A stretch of 64,000 nucleotides of DNA. It comes from Isoetes taiwanensis (lineage: Eukaryota; Streptophyta; Lycopodiopsida; Isoetales; Isoetaceae). The stretch spans positions 9,983,172 to 10,047,171 of the forward strand of contig JAJEKV010000020.1 in the NCBI GenBank assembly GCA_021234155.1, in the 5' to 3' direction. Made by a program: the position numbers and the translations under genes. Of the stretch, positions 22,262-31,318 are shown in pieces. Within the stretch, counting starts at the first letter, position 1. The number at the start of each line of letters is the position of its first letter. Under the pieces are notes generated by a model, which worked only from the letters and a program-made list of their open reading frames with translations, ran no database searches and was not told where the DNA came from.

Positions 22262-23803
22262 CTATTCTTGGAATTGTCGGAAGGATGGGTTGTCCTGAAG
22301 AAACTTCTTAACTTGGGCTGTTCCTACTGTGCGCCCCAAGTTCCTGAGGATATTTGTTGGTGTCCCGCCCTACAAGGCTGTCACCAAGTCTTCTACTCTG
22401 CGGTTGGAGGTGTAGGCCGCAGTCACTGCTAGTCTTCCTTGCCGTCGGTAGGGTACGGCGAAGTCGAAGATGTCAAGTGCCATCGTTCTCTTGACTAGAA
22501 TGACATGGTCAACTGTTGGGATCAGCTGAGCATGCCTACCAAAGCCTGAGAGCGCAATGAGCATGAACGCTCCTTCTTCGCCCCTTGGGCTGAATTTGCG
22601 GTGTATGACCGCTATCCTCCTGTCCATCAGCAGGGGAAGATAATACCTTAGCGACCTATCCCTACCCGTCGTTGTTGATTCGTCGTCCGCTCGGGCACCG
22701 GCTCTATGTCTTCCCACATATTCATCGACGTCAGTCTCTGTAAGTTCTCCGTGGTCTCTGATTGTCGATGTGATTCTCCTCGGGTCGATCTCGCCGCTTC
22801 TATGAACACCTGTGGGAGTTGATATCGAAGAACTTGGCATCAAAATGTTCGTGGTCTTGCCACGGATCCCCATCCGCTCTTGGATGGCATAGAATTCTTC
22901 TTCAGACGACAGATCCCGAGCTTCCATCATTTGCCATATGCTGCTGTACGCCTGGATGTCCGAAGTCGACTCCCCGGTGTAGGTGTCAGCTTCTCTTACA
23001 TGGATCGGGAAGTCGGAAGCCTCCCGGTCGATGAAGTCATCCAGATCTGGTTGTTGCGGCAGAAGGTACAACAACTCATCATGGCGGTACTCCCTGGCTC
23101 TGCATTCGGGGAGGTTCTGGATGTCGCTCAGGAGCAGGTACTCCTGGCCGTTGATGATGATGGGGGCTAGGCTTGTGATACCTAGCCCGAGCGGGGGAGC
23201 GATCCTGAGGGTCTGCCGGTCCTGTTCGAAAGCCGGTATCTCCTGCTCTGCTAGTTGCCGCTCTTGGTCGGGGTCGAGCTCGACGTAGTCTTCATCATCT
23301 GAGTCGAGCGCTTCGTCTTCGGCTCTTCCTTCTTGCTCCACTTGATATTGCAATAGGAGTTAACCCTCTGCTGAAGAGGCTAAGGGGTCTACGTCCATGA
23401 CAGGTATAGAGGGTTCCCCGATTGGGTTCTGGGCACGGTGAGAAAGAAAGATGGCTAGGGCAGCGGTGTAGGAGAAATACTTGGCCCTATTAGCTGTCAT
23501 GACCATGTAATATGGCAACCTAGCAACTTTGTTGTTCAGGTATTTGGCAATGTTGGGGACATCACTCAAGGCTGCTTAGAGGGATTGCTTGGAGACAAAA
23601 TATCCTGTACAAGGGGGAAGCTGTACTAAGGATGGTCCTACTCTAGCTTGGAACTCAGTCATGACTTCCATATAGGATGGGGTTGCCTGCAAAGTGGCTT
23701 GGACATCTATCTCCTTCTGGAAAACCTGGAAAATGGAATTGACATCAGCCTCAGCTACATGTGCATTGGCGCTGTACCATCGCCTGAAGTCTACAGTTGC
23801 CAT
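22262..23803 (-). pseudogene. Element A ORF2, conserved accessory protein of unknown function
   Basis: One reading frame of about 514 codons from ATG 23803 (MATVDFRRWYSA) to TAG 22262, broken by three in-frame stops near 23577, 23357 and 22370. Two of these are readable as CAA to TAA and CAG to TAG. The N-terminal 150 residues are helical-looking and conserved in B (IDVQATLQATPSY, LVQLPPCTGYFV). An acidic linker (DSDDEDYVELDPDQE) follows, then a hydrophobic strand-rich core (RRIAVIHRKFSPRGEEG, LIALSGFGRHAQL) and the end GTAQVKKFLQDNPSFRQFQE. The family is unknown to me. Weak core similarity to ORF2 of element C suggests an ancient accessory gene. Confidence 0.85.
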
Positions 23804-23914
23804 TGATCTTGAGTGAACTGGACTAACAAACAGCTGTTGAAGCGCCTAAGGGAGTTGGGAAATTGCCTAAAAGTTGGGAGCAAACCTGTAGGATGCTAAG
23901 TGAGAAATGGGGGT

Positions 23915-23924
23915 CTATTTATAG
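23915..23924 (-). promoter_or_regulatory. TATA box of element A ORF2
   Basis: Minus strand CTATAAATAG followed by ACCCCC, 112 bp upstream of the ORF2 ATG. The same decamer lies upstream of ORF1 at 25838-25847, and neighbouring sequence is similar, so the two promoter regions look like duplicates. Confidence 0.7.
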
Positions 23925-24118
23925 GCAAGGGGAAAACCCTAATTTTTGGGTGACTTGGAAAAATCTTGGGGTTAGGCAAATTTCACCTATTTTGGGGTCA
24001 AAATGAGGATTGGAAAGCTAATTTGAGGGTTTGAGCATGAATAAGACAATCTAATGAACCTATTGCAATAAACTTGAGGTCAATTGGAGGTGGCATGAAA
24101 GAGATATTGCTGGAAGTA

Positions 24119-24384
24119 CTCACGGTGTGCGCTGGAAGGCCGACCTTAAATTTAGGTCGAGGTCCTGGCGCATACCGTGAGCAATTTGGCTCTAATTGGT
24201 CAAGACTTGTCTAAAAAAGATGAACTAAGGGTCAAAACATAATGGTCTCACCGAGATATGCAAGATTGATCCCTTATTTAGTCGATTTGGAGGTGTTTAG
24301 GACTACTTTTGGTGTGATTTACTCACGGTGTGCGCTGGGAGGCCAACCTAAAATTTAGGTCGGGGTCTTGGCGTATACTGTGAG
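24119..24384. repeat. Hairpin pair upstream of ORF2 in element A
   Basis: Two 63 nt palindromes at 24119-24181 and 24322-24384. Arms CTCACGGTGTGCGCTGG and CCTGGCGCATACCGTGAG pair over about 15 bp; the centre holds a palindrome of the CCTAAATTTAGG type. Both copies keep pairing although bases differ between them. They lie about 200-470 bp upstream of the ORF2 TATA box. Confidence 0.88.
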
Positions 24385-24530
24385 CAACTCACTTTTTGGC
24401 CATAAATTGTCCAATTTAACTAAAACAAAAAGCAATTATTGCTAGCTCAACTTAATTAACAAACAATTGTGCACTTATAATTTACTAAAAACAACTTTTT
24501 TATCCACAAAACTTTATTATTTACAAGACT

Positions 24531-25737
24531 TTATCTTTCTCCTTTAATATGGCTAGATAATTGCATGTCTTTAGTCATTAGGGTCACTCTCTTGATATGT
24601 ATGGTGCACGCTGTCGAGTCTTCAAAATGTTGCACCAATTTTTGCTCCGCTGCCTCCTGTAAAGCCAGCAGCATCTCGCCTGTGACCCTCTTGTTCGAGT
24701 CAAACTCCTGTATGACTTCCTTCACCAGCCTGGCGAACGGTGCATGGGGGATGAGAAGACCATAGCCTATCTGAAAGTGCCGGATCTTCCGGATTGCTCG
24801 TGACAGCTTCGATCCGGATTTCCTTGCCATTGGCTTCCTCGGAGGAATGGGCTTCTCAGGAGGTGGCTTGAGGGTCTGCTTCTTTGATGGCAGTCCTCCC
24901 TCAACATAGGTGATCTTGTTCGCCTGGTAGTAGGAGTTGTAAGCCTCCTACTTCTTCATAAATTCTTGGTGTGCCTTCAACTTCTTCTGGTAGACCCTGA
25001 GATGGTCTACCATGTAAGACTCCCGGGCAGGCCGGGGTGGCTTCTTTGCGTCCTTGTCCTTCTCCCATGTTGGGTAAGGCGGGGGCGTCTGTACCTGTTG
25101 ATCCTGCTCTGTCCGCTTTTGGTCTGTTGGCTTGGAGGAGTTCCCACCTTCTTGATAAGGATTGTAATCCTCATCATCTGAGTCGTCGGATGATGTGGGC
25201 TGGTCTGCCGGCCGCTCCTCGATGAAGATCTTTCTTGATGGGGTCTTGCTCATTTTCCTCTTGGGCTCCACCTTGTCTTTGCCCTTGAGTTTCTTCTTCT
25301 CTTCGGCCTCTTTTGCCTCCTTTTCTTCCCTTTTCCTCTTCTTCTTGGCCTTTTTCTTCTCTCGGCGTCGCTCCTTCGCCTCGTGCATTTGAATCCAGGC
25401 CTCGAGCTGTTCTTCTTCGGCTGGCTCGGGAGTGGGCTCCCTCTGCTCCTCCTGTGCCTTGGCCTCCTGTTCCCGTTCCGCCCTTTCTTGTTTCTCCCTT
25501 TCCATTTGGTCGAACACTCTTTGAATTTCGTCATCTTGGTCCAGCTGCTGGTTGATGTCGTTAGCCAGCTTGTCTAGTGATCCGTGCTCGGATCCCTCCT
25601 CCTGTAGCTCCTCTGAAGTGTTTTCTTCATTTGATGGAAGTTCACCTCCCTCTGCGAGAAGTTGCTCCCGAAGCAGCTGCTGTATGCGCCACTTCGCCTG
25701 GTCGATACTTCCAGGCAGTCTGTTTGGTTCGGCCCAT
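24531..25737 (-). pseudogene. Element A ORF1, histone H3-like protein with long Lys/Glu-rich insert
   Basis: The C-terminal fold (about 24534-24800) aligns without gaps to histone H3 from the alphaN helix to the end: [60 protein letters not shown] and IKGER. Loop 1 has H3 length, unlike most CENH3. Upstream in the same frame is a Lys/Glu-rich, probably helical region (25517-25230), interrupted only by TAG at 24948-24950 where element B has Trp. ATG 25737 reads MGRTKQTAWKYR, close to the H3 tail ARTKQTARKS (Arg8 to Trp would be CGG to TGG). This tail is one frame off from the body, so a frameshift or a splice must lie between. It probably acted in chromatin. Confidence 0.9.
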
Positions 25738-25837
25738 GTCTTACTTCACGTCAATCGGAGGTCGGGCGCTCAAAAATTGCCTCGAAATGCGGAGCAAACT
25801 TCTAGACGGGAAGTCTGCAAATGAAAGGGGTTTGGGT

Positions 25838-25847
25838 CTATTTATAG
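25838..25847 (-). promoter_or_regulatory. TATA box of element A ORF1
   Basis: Minus strand CTATAAATAG, 101 bp upstream of ATG 25737, exactly the spacing seen in element B. It follows the hairpin pair at 25952-26226. Confidence 0.72.
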
Positions 25848-25951
25848 TTTAGGCAAATTTTAGGTCAAATTTCAAGTTACTCATTCTCATGTGTCAAAGC
25901 ACCTATTGACTTAAAAGATGTACTTACTTCAGAGCTTTCTAAGCAATTTTA

Positions 25952-26226
25952 CTCATGGTGTGCGCTAGGGGGTTGATCTAATATTTAGACCAAGGCTCTG
26001 GCGCATACCGTGAGCAATTTTGCATTCTTGACTAAATTATATGATTTCTAGGCATATTACTAGGGGTGTAATATACAAATCTAACTAATTCTTACCTTAA
26101 AACTCGATCTAACATATTATCTTGTTAAAATTCATCAAGTTTCAAGGTGAATGTGGCCAGTTACTCATGATCTGTGCCTGGGGCTCAACCTAAAATTTAG
26201 TTTGGTGCTCTGGTGCATACCGTGAG
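25952..26226. repeat. Hairpin pair upstream of ORF1 in element A
   Basis: 63 nt palindromes at 25952-26014 (CTCATGGTGTGCGCTAG with CTGGCGCATACCGTGAG) and 26164-26226 (CTCATGATCTGTGCCTGG with TGGTGCATACCGTGAG). The same motif family lies at 24119-24384, so each accessory ORF has its own pair. Confidence 0.87.
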
Positions 26227-26419
26227 CAATTTCTACATTTGATCCAAATTTAGTTCAACTTTTTAGTTTTCTTAGTTTTCAATTCTTCTAACTATTACTA
26301 GCTTAGCATAACTACAAAAAATGAGAAAACTTTTCCCCACTTTTCGAGGTCTGAGAATTCTACTAAGTTAGTACTACTGGGAGCATGGCCAGTGCTTTGC
26401 TCTTGGTGTCCAAGAACAT

Positions 26420-26432
26420 TGCTCTGATACCA
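26420..26432 (-). other. Primer binding site of element A
   Basis: Minus strand TGGTATCAGAGCA one base inside the LTR end, complementary to initiator methionine tRNA as in many plant LTR elements. It sets the element on the minus strand. Confidence 0.9.
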
Positions 26433-26433
26433 T

Positions 26434-28006
26434 TGTGACGTCCCCTACTCATATACGGTGCATTCACCGTATACAAACATGAGTTCATCCCCCATACCAG
26501 CTCCACACTGATATAAGGCCCTCCACATGTCACTGCACCCTTGATGAGTTCCAGTGGGAAGAATGAAGGGGTCATTTTACCCTGTCAGTATACATAGCTG
26601 CGAAAGCGTGAACATACATGTCAGTATACATACATCGATATCACATGACCATCACGAAGGATGGATCACCATATATCTGCATAGACAAAGATCAGCACAT
26701 CACATATGGAGAATCTACCCAAGGCTCAGACTCGAGAGGGATGACTGACGGCTTGGGCCTCTAGAAGTCATTGCAGACAGAATTCATGACAATGGATTTG
26801 GCTGGCAATAGAACGTGGCTTGGGGTAGTCCACTCCATCCGCCCCTCCTGTGCACACTTTGCAGTGTAGGTTGAAAAGTCTTGGGACTTAACTGTAGCCT
26901 GCCGGATGCATAGCCAAAGGGGCTACTCCTGGGTTGCATCTCCCCAGTTCCGTTGGGGCAGGTAGGGATCACTCCCACCAGAGGTTGGCATGCTGTCTCA
27001 AGGTGACTAGAGGGCCACTGCCCGTACTGGACTTGAACTCCATGGAAGGTATCCACCACCCCAAGAGTGTCGAACCCATGCAAAGCCCGCACGCAGTGGC
27101 AGAGCATTAGGTCTAGTGCACTATAGTCCCCGATGGGCTTTACTACCAGAGGGACGTGATCATGAGTCAGGACATGCACCTCCTTGTAAGCCAGTCTAGT
27201 CCCTCCACCCACAACCAGGTTTGGTTCTTGTACATAGGCCGAATTTAATAGTGCATTAAAGAGGGCTAGCTAGGAGCATCAACTACTAGGCTTTAAGGCC
27301 TCTACCCCCCTTCCCAATACAATGAGTCCACAGAAATCACCATCACATACATATCATAGAAGAACTAAAGAATAAGATTTAATCTAATTCACAGAGTTAG
27401 GTTCTTTAGTTATGGCTTGGTATCTAGAGGTCTAGATGGCTGCTATGGGCAAATCAATAGGCTAAACCTACTTACTCTATGTCTGGGAGGCGGTTTAGAC
27501 TATTGAATTGGCAAAATACCTGATCCCTGGCTTGCTCCTCCTGGTCTGAACGCGTCCATGCTGCAGAACTGCTTGAAGATGAAGCTAGGAAGGGAAGCTG
27601 ATGAGCTAGGCTGCTCAGACAGACTTCGTGAGTCAAGATTGGCTATTGGAGCAAGCAAAACAGAGTTCTAGAAGGCTATAATGGACGAAAATGGAAAGTT
27701 AGGGTTTCATATACCTTATATAGACTAAGGGTTACGACTAGGGCTTCCATTAACCCTTGAGCATGTGGGATAATGGGTGTGGCCCACTTGCCTATATTAG
27801 ATAAGTGGCTAAAGTGTACACATGGATAAATGTGTACACATGAATAAATGTGCACATGAATAAATGTGCACACACTTGCAAGTTGCCCCCTAGGGTGCTA
27901 CTTGCTTAGCTACACGTCGGTGTACACGTCAATCGGAATGGCGTGTACACGTGACGAGGCAGTACAGTATACGTCCTGGGACCGTATACTGTGCTGGAAT
28001 GTCACA
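26434..28006 (-). repeat. 5' LTR of element A
   Basis: 1573 bp with ends TGTGAC and GTCACA (plus-strand view). The body aligns with 11543-13108 and with 15385-16516. It is followed on the left by the primer site. Confidence 0.92.
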
Positions 28007-28380
28007 CAAGAGATGGCCCTGAACTGAGGCCTAAGATCTTCTGCAGTACGTCAGTACATGCTACTGGCCTGCAGAATTACAATACGTCAGTACTTATAAA
28101 ATAATTTAAGTAGTGTCGTTGAAGGGATCACCTCCATAAGAAAAAGAAATATGAATAAAGGAAATTCTATCATGCCTAAGGCTTGCATTTTGTCTCGGCG
28201 TAAGGAATGACAATATTCCTATTATAGCTGTAGACGAATGCGTCCTATCATGAATGCCTATATGCCCAATTCCCCATCTAGGATGTATGTAACCCAACCC
28301 CTACAATGACCCATGTTGGGTCAACTCTCATATGATCCCTGCTGGACCCATACATAATACTTATATTAGAGTTGGAGTTG
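28007..28380. other. Unassigned spacer between elements A and C
   Basis: 374 bp with no frame or motif I recognise. It contains two copies of TACGTCAGTAC about 40 bp apart. It should hold the 3' LTR of element C but shows no similarity to the C LTR at 44653-46081, so that LTR was lost or lies elsewhere. Confidence 0.5.
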
Positions 28381-28499
28381 ACCGCGTCCTGAATGGTTCG
28401 AGCTTGGCATTCTTACATAAAGTCTGGATAAGCCTTGTCTAAATTCGCTTTAAGAACCCAGGTTGCATCTTCTGTCGGCAAGTGTTTCCACTTAACCAA

Positions 28500-29024
28500 T
28501 GTTGAAATAAATCATGTTAAATCCAGAGAGAGAGAGAAGGATGCAAATATGATCATTAGGGCAATGGTTCCTTATGGGATATATGTGATGAAATATGGAT
28601 ATTGAGTTAAGGTTAAACCATTAGAATTTGTTAATGGTTTAATATCGTGAATGTTGAAGCTTTGCATATTTGGAAAGACCTGACGGTCGTATATAGGTGA
28701 GATAGCTGCATCCGATCAAATCTGGCAAGTCAAAGGATCAGTGAATAGAAGATTCATGAAAGCTAAGCGGCCGGATCCAAGCCTAAGCGGCCGGATCTGG
28801 CCTTATAAGTAAAAGGAGAATTGTAATGTTAAAAAGCTGCAATGAGAATCATGCAGGCTTGGGTTGTCGAAGAAATTTAACACTGTTCATTGGTCAATGG
28901 TTATTTAAGTTTTTATGGTCCTATGCATTGTTATGAAATATTGTCTTATTAGCTATTTGATACTATTTCATATTTGAAGTTCTAAGGCTAAAAGATTGAA
29001 GTTGCATTGATCTATATCTCTTCA
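28500..29024 (+). repeat. 5' LTR of the copia element
   Basis: 525 bp, TG...CA ends, nearly the same as 33512-34054. It includes a GA-rich run near the start and a GGCCGGATC repeat (AAGCGGCCGGATC twice). Followed by TT and the primer site TGGTATCAGAGCAGG. Confidence 0.95.
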
Positions 29025-29026
29025 TT

Positions 29027-29041
29027 TGGTATCAGAGCAGG
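29027..29041 (+). other. Primer binding site of the copia element
   Basis: TGGTATCAGAGCAGG, matching the initiator methionine tRNA 3' end, two bases after the LTR. Confidence 0.92.
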
Positions 29042-29053
29042 TTGAAATTTAAA

Positions 29054-30096
29054 ATGTCAACTAGACTAGGAGCTTCTCTTCTAAGTGATGTTGATGTGTT
29101 CAAAGGAACAGGGGGCTTCCAAGTGTGGAAGGAAAAAAAAAGTGTTAGAGGTTGAAGGACTGTGGACCTATGTCACAGGAGAAGCTGAGCAGATTGAGCA
29201 GCTTAGTAGCAGAAAGGAGGCAGTTGTATCGACTGCTTCAAGTTCAAGTGCTAAGGAAAAGGATGATGAAAGTCTGACTGAAGTGAGTTCAGAGGTAAGT
29301 GTAGCAGCTAAATTGATTGAGGCTAAAAGTATTATCACTGTCAAGTTACTTCTAAAAGTCAGAGGTATGAGTCCTAGGGCAATATGGAAATACTTGATTG
29401 CTACTTATGAGAATAAAACATCTTCTCAATTGGATGTTTTAGACAGGGAGCTAAGGAACCTCAAATATCATGATAAAGAGGATATTACTGAGTTTTTTCA
29501 GAGATTGGATAACTTGGTTGCAGATCTAGAGGCAGCAGGAGTTATGATTACTCAAGATCATTAGGTAATGACCATTGCCCGTGCCTTTTCAAATTATGAG
29601 CACTTGTCTACCAGTGAGAAACATAGCTAAGAATAGGGAGAGTGCTGAATTAATGGTGTTAAGACTGAACTTGAGCAGAAAGCACTTATCAATGAGACAA
29701 ATGAACAAACTGAAATTCTGTTTGCTGGAAGGGGAAAAGGGAAAAACAGTGATAAGAACAAAATTGGTCCTTGCTATGTATGTAATAATTATGGACATTT
29801 GAGAAACAATTGTCCAAAGAATGTGAAGGAGAATAAATGTTACAATTGCAATGGATATGGCCATATGGCAGCAAACTGTTCTAGTCCAAAGGACTATGCT
29901 AAGGGCAGAGGTAAAAATGATAATCCCAGAGGGGATTTTGCAAGGGGAAGAGGCTTTAATCCAAGAGGAAGAGGAAGAGGGAGAAATACCACTGCCATTA
30001 ATATTGCCAAGAATATAGAAGCTGAAGGAGAAGAGGTAATGGACGAAAATTTGGAGGTAAGCAGCACTACCCCAAAAAATTTAAATGCTTTAAATG
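29054..30096 (+). pseudogene. Copia gag with two zinc knuckles
   Basis: Begins near 29054 (ATGTCAACTAGACTAGG) in the usual copia gag position. An A-run near 29130 shifts the frame. Frame 29085-29564 shows the gag helices (ARAIWKYLIATYENKTSSQ-like core, ELRNLKYHDKEDITEFFQRL). It ends in TAG at 29564. Two CCHC knuckles follow: CYVCNNYGHLRNNC (from 29772) and CYNCNGYGHMAANC (from 29838), then an Arg/Gly-rich tail (RGRGRGRN). Knuckles bind the RNA genome. Stops and frame changes show decay. Confidence 0.9.
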
Positions 30097-31290
30097 ACAC
30101 AAAGTCTAAAGATGATTTATTTGTGTTAGATTCAGGAGCTGAAAGATCAGTCATAAAAGATCAAAGCAAACTCAAAGAAAAGGAGAAAAGGGGGTCCAGC
30201 TTTGTGCAAATGAGAAATGGGAGCATGCAAAGAGTGGAGCTGGCTGGGATGCTCGAAATTTTTGACCTCTCAGGGGAACCAGTAGAACTTAGAAATGTAC
30301 TTTGTGTACCTTCAATTATCAGAAATTTAATTTCTGTTAGTCAACTTGTTGACTTAGGATATAAAGTGTGTTTTGAGAGAACACATTGGAAATTTTTTTT
30401 GGAGAATGAACTGAAATTCTTGGCAAGAAGGCTTGGCAATTTATTTGCAACAATGCAAAACTTGATGGTTCCATTAATCTGATTTCAGCCCCTACAATTA
30501 AAAATTGGCATGAAAGATTAGGGCACATGAATTTAAACAATATTCAGTACTTGATTAAGCATAATATGATTGTTGCTGAACAAGGAAAAGATGAACACTT
30601 TGTTTGTGAAGGCTGCATGCTGGGAAAGCACACGAGATTGAGCTTTGAGGAATTTTGGATTTAATACATACAGATCTATGTGGATCCATCAATGTAACTA
30701 GTATGACAGGAAAAAGATATTTCATCATCTTTATAGATGATTATCTTATTTGCTGAGACACAAAGATCAAGCATTTGATGCATACAAGATATTTGAACAC
30801 GAAGCTGAGAGACAGACAGGAAGGAAAATCAAATGCATTAGGTCTGACAGGGGAGGAGAATTTCTATCAGGGGAATTTAAGCAACATTGCAAGGCTCGAG
30901 GTATCAAAAGACAACTAACTTGCAGGTTTACACCTCAACAAAATGGAGTTGCAGAAAGAAAGAACAGGACCATTTTGGATGCAGTTCGATCTATGCTCAA
31001 ACAATCAGGTATGCCAAACTATCTTTGGGATGAAACTGTGAAAACTGCTGTGTATATCCAAAATAGACTCCCATCATCAAGCATTAATGGTAAAACCCCT
31101 GAAGAAATATGGAATGGTCACATACCAGCCTATGACATGTTTAAGACAGTTGGATGTGTAGGATATGTACATGTGCCAAAGGAAATCGGAAAGAAACTTG
31201 ATGATAGGGCAATGAAATGCTATTTAGTAGGGTATGATGAACATACCAAAGGATATAGAATGTTCCATTTGGAAAAAGGCAGATAATCAT
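30097..31290 (+). pseudogene. Copia protease and integrase
   Basis: Protease active site in FVLDSGAERSVI (D-S-G, about 30120). The GAG-pre-integrase motif HERLGHMN (about 30510) with Cys pair CEGCMLGKHTRLSF follows. The integrase core is broken near 30735 and continues at 30750-31286 (SDRGGEFLSGEFKQHC, FTPQQNGVAERKNRTI, LDAVRSML), with the second Asp and the Glu in ERKNRT visible. The end has GKTPEEIWNG and MKCYLVGYDE. At least two frameshifts. Confidence 0.92.
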
Positions 31291-31318
31291 AAGCAGAGAT
31301 ATTGTTTTCAATGAATCT

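Larger units (their letters stand above)
15385..28006 (-). mobile_element. Ty3/gypsy chromovirus element A, histone H3-like ORF type, both LTRs present
   Basis: Minus-strand element of 12.6 kb: 5' LTR 26434-28006, primer site, hairpin pair, TATA box, ORF1 (H3-like), hairpin pair, TATA box, ORF2, gag, protease, RT, RNase H, integrase with chromodomain, 3' LTR from 15385. LTR ends are TGTGAC and GTCACA. The 5 bp on the two sides (GTTTA and CAAGA) do not match, so either a rearrangement occurred or the right LTR belongs to a recombined neighbour. This is the best preserved of the three copies; its ORF1 body has a single in-frame stop. Confidence 0.93.

Noticed and set aside
22370-23353. ORF2 as an envelope or 30K-type movement protein
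   Set aside because: Only a general strand-rich pattern is visible; no signal peptide, membrane segment or diagnostic motif was found.
23806-23900. Sequence before ORF2 in A as an upstream coding exon
   Set aside because: It aligns with the non-coding leader of B and lies between TATA box and ATG in both.
24531-24830. Centromeric histone CENH3
   Set aside because: Loop 1 has canonical H3 length and the alignment needs no insertion; divergence alone is not enough for a CENH3 call.
28007-28380. Remnant 3' LTR of element C
   Set aside because: No block of the C LTR (44653-46081) could be matched by eye.
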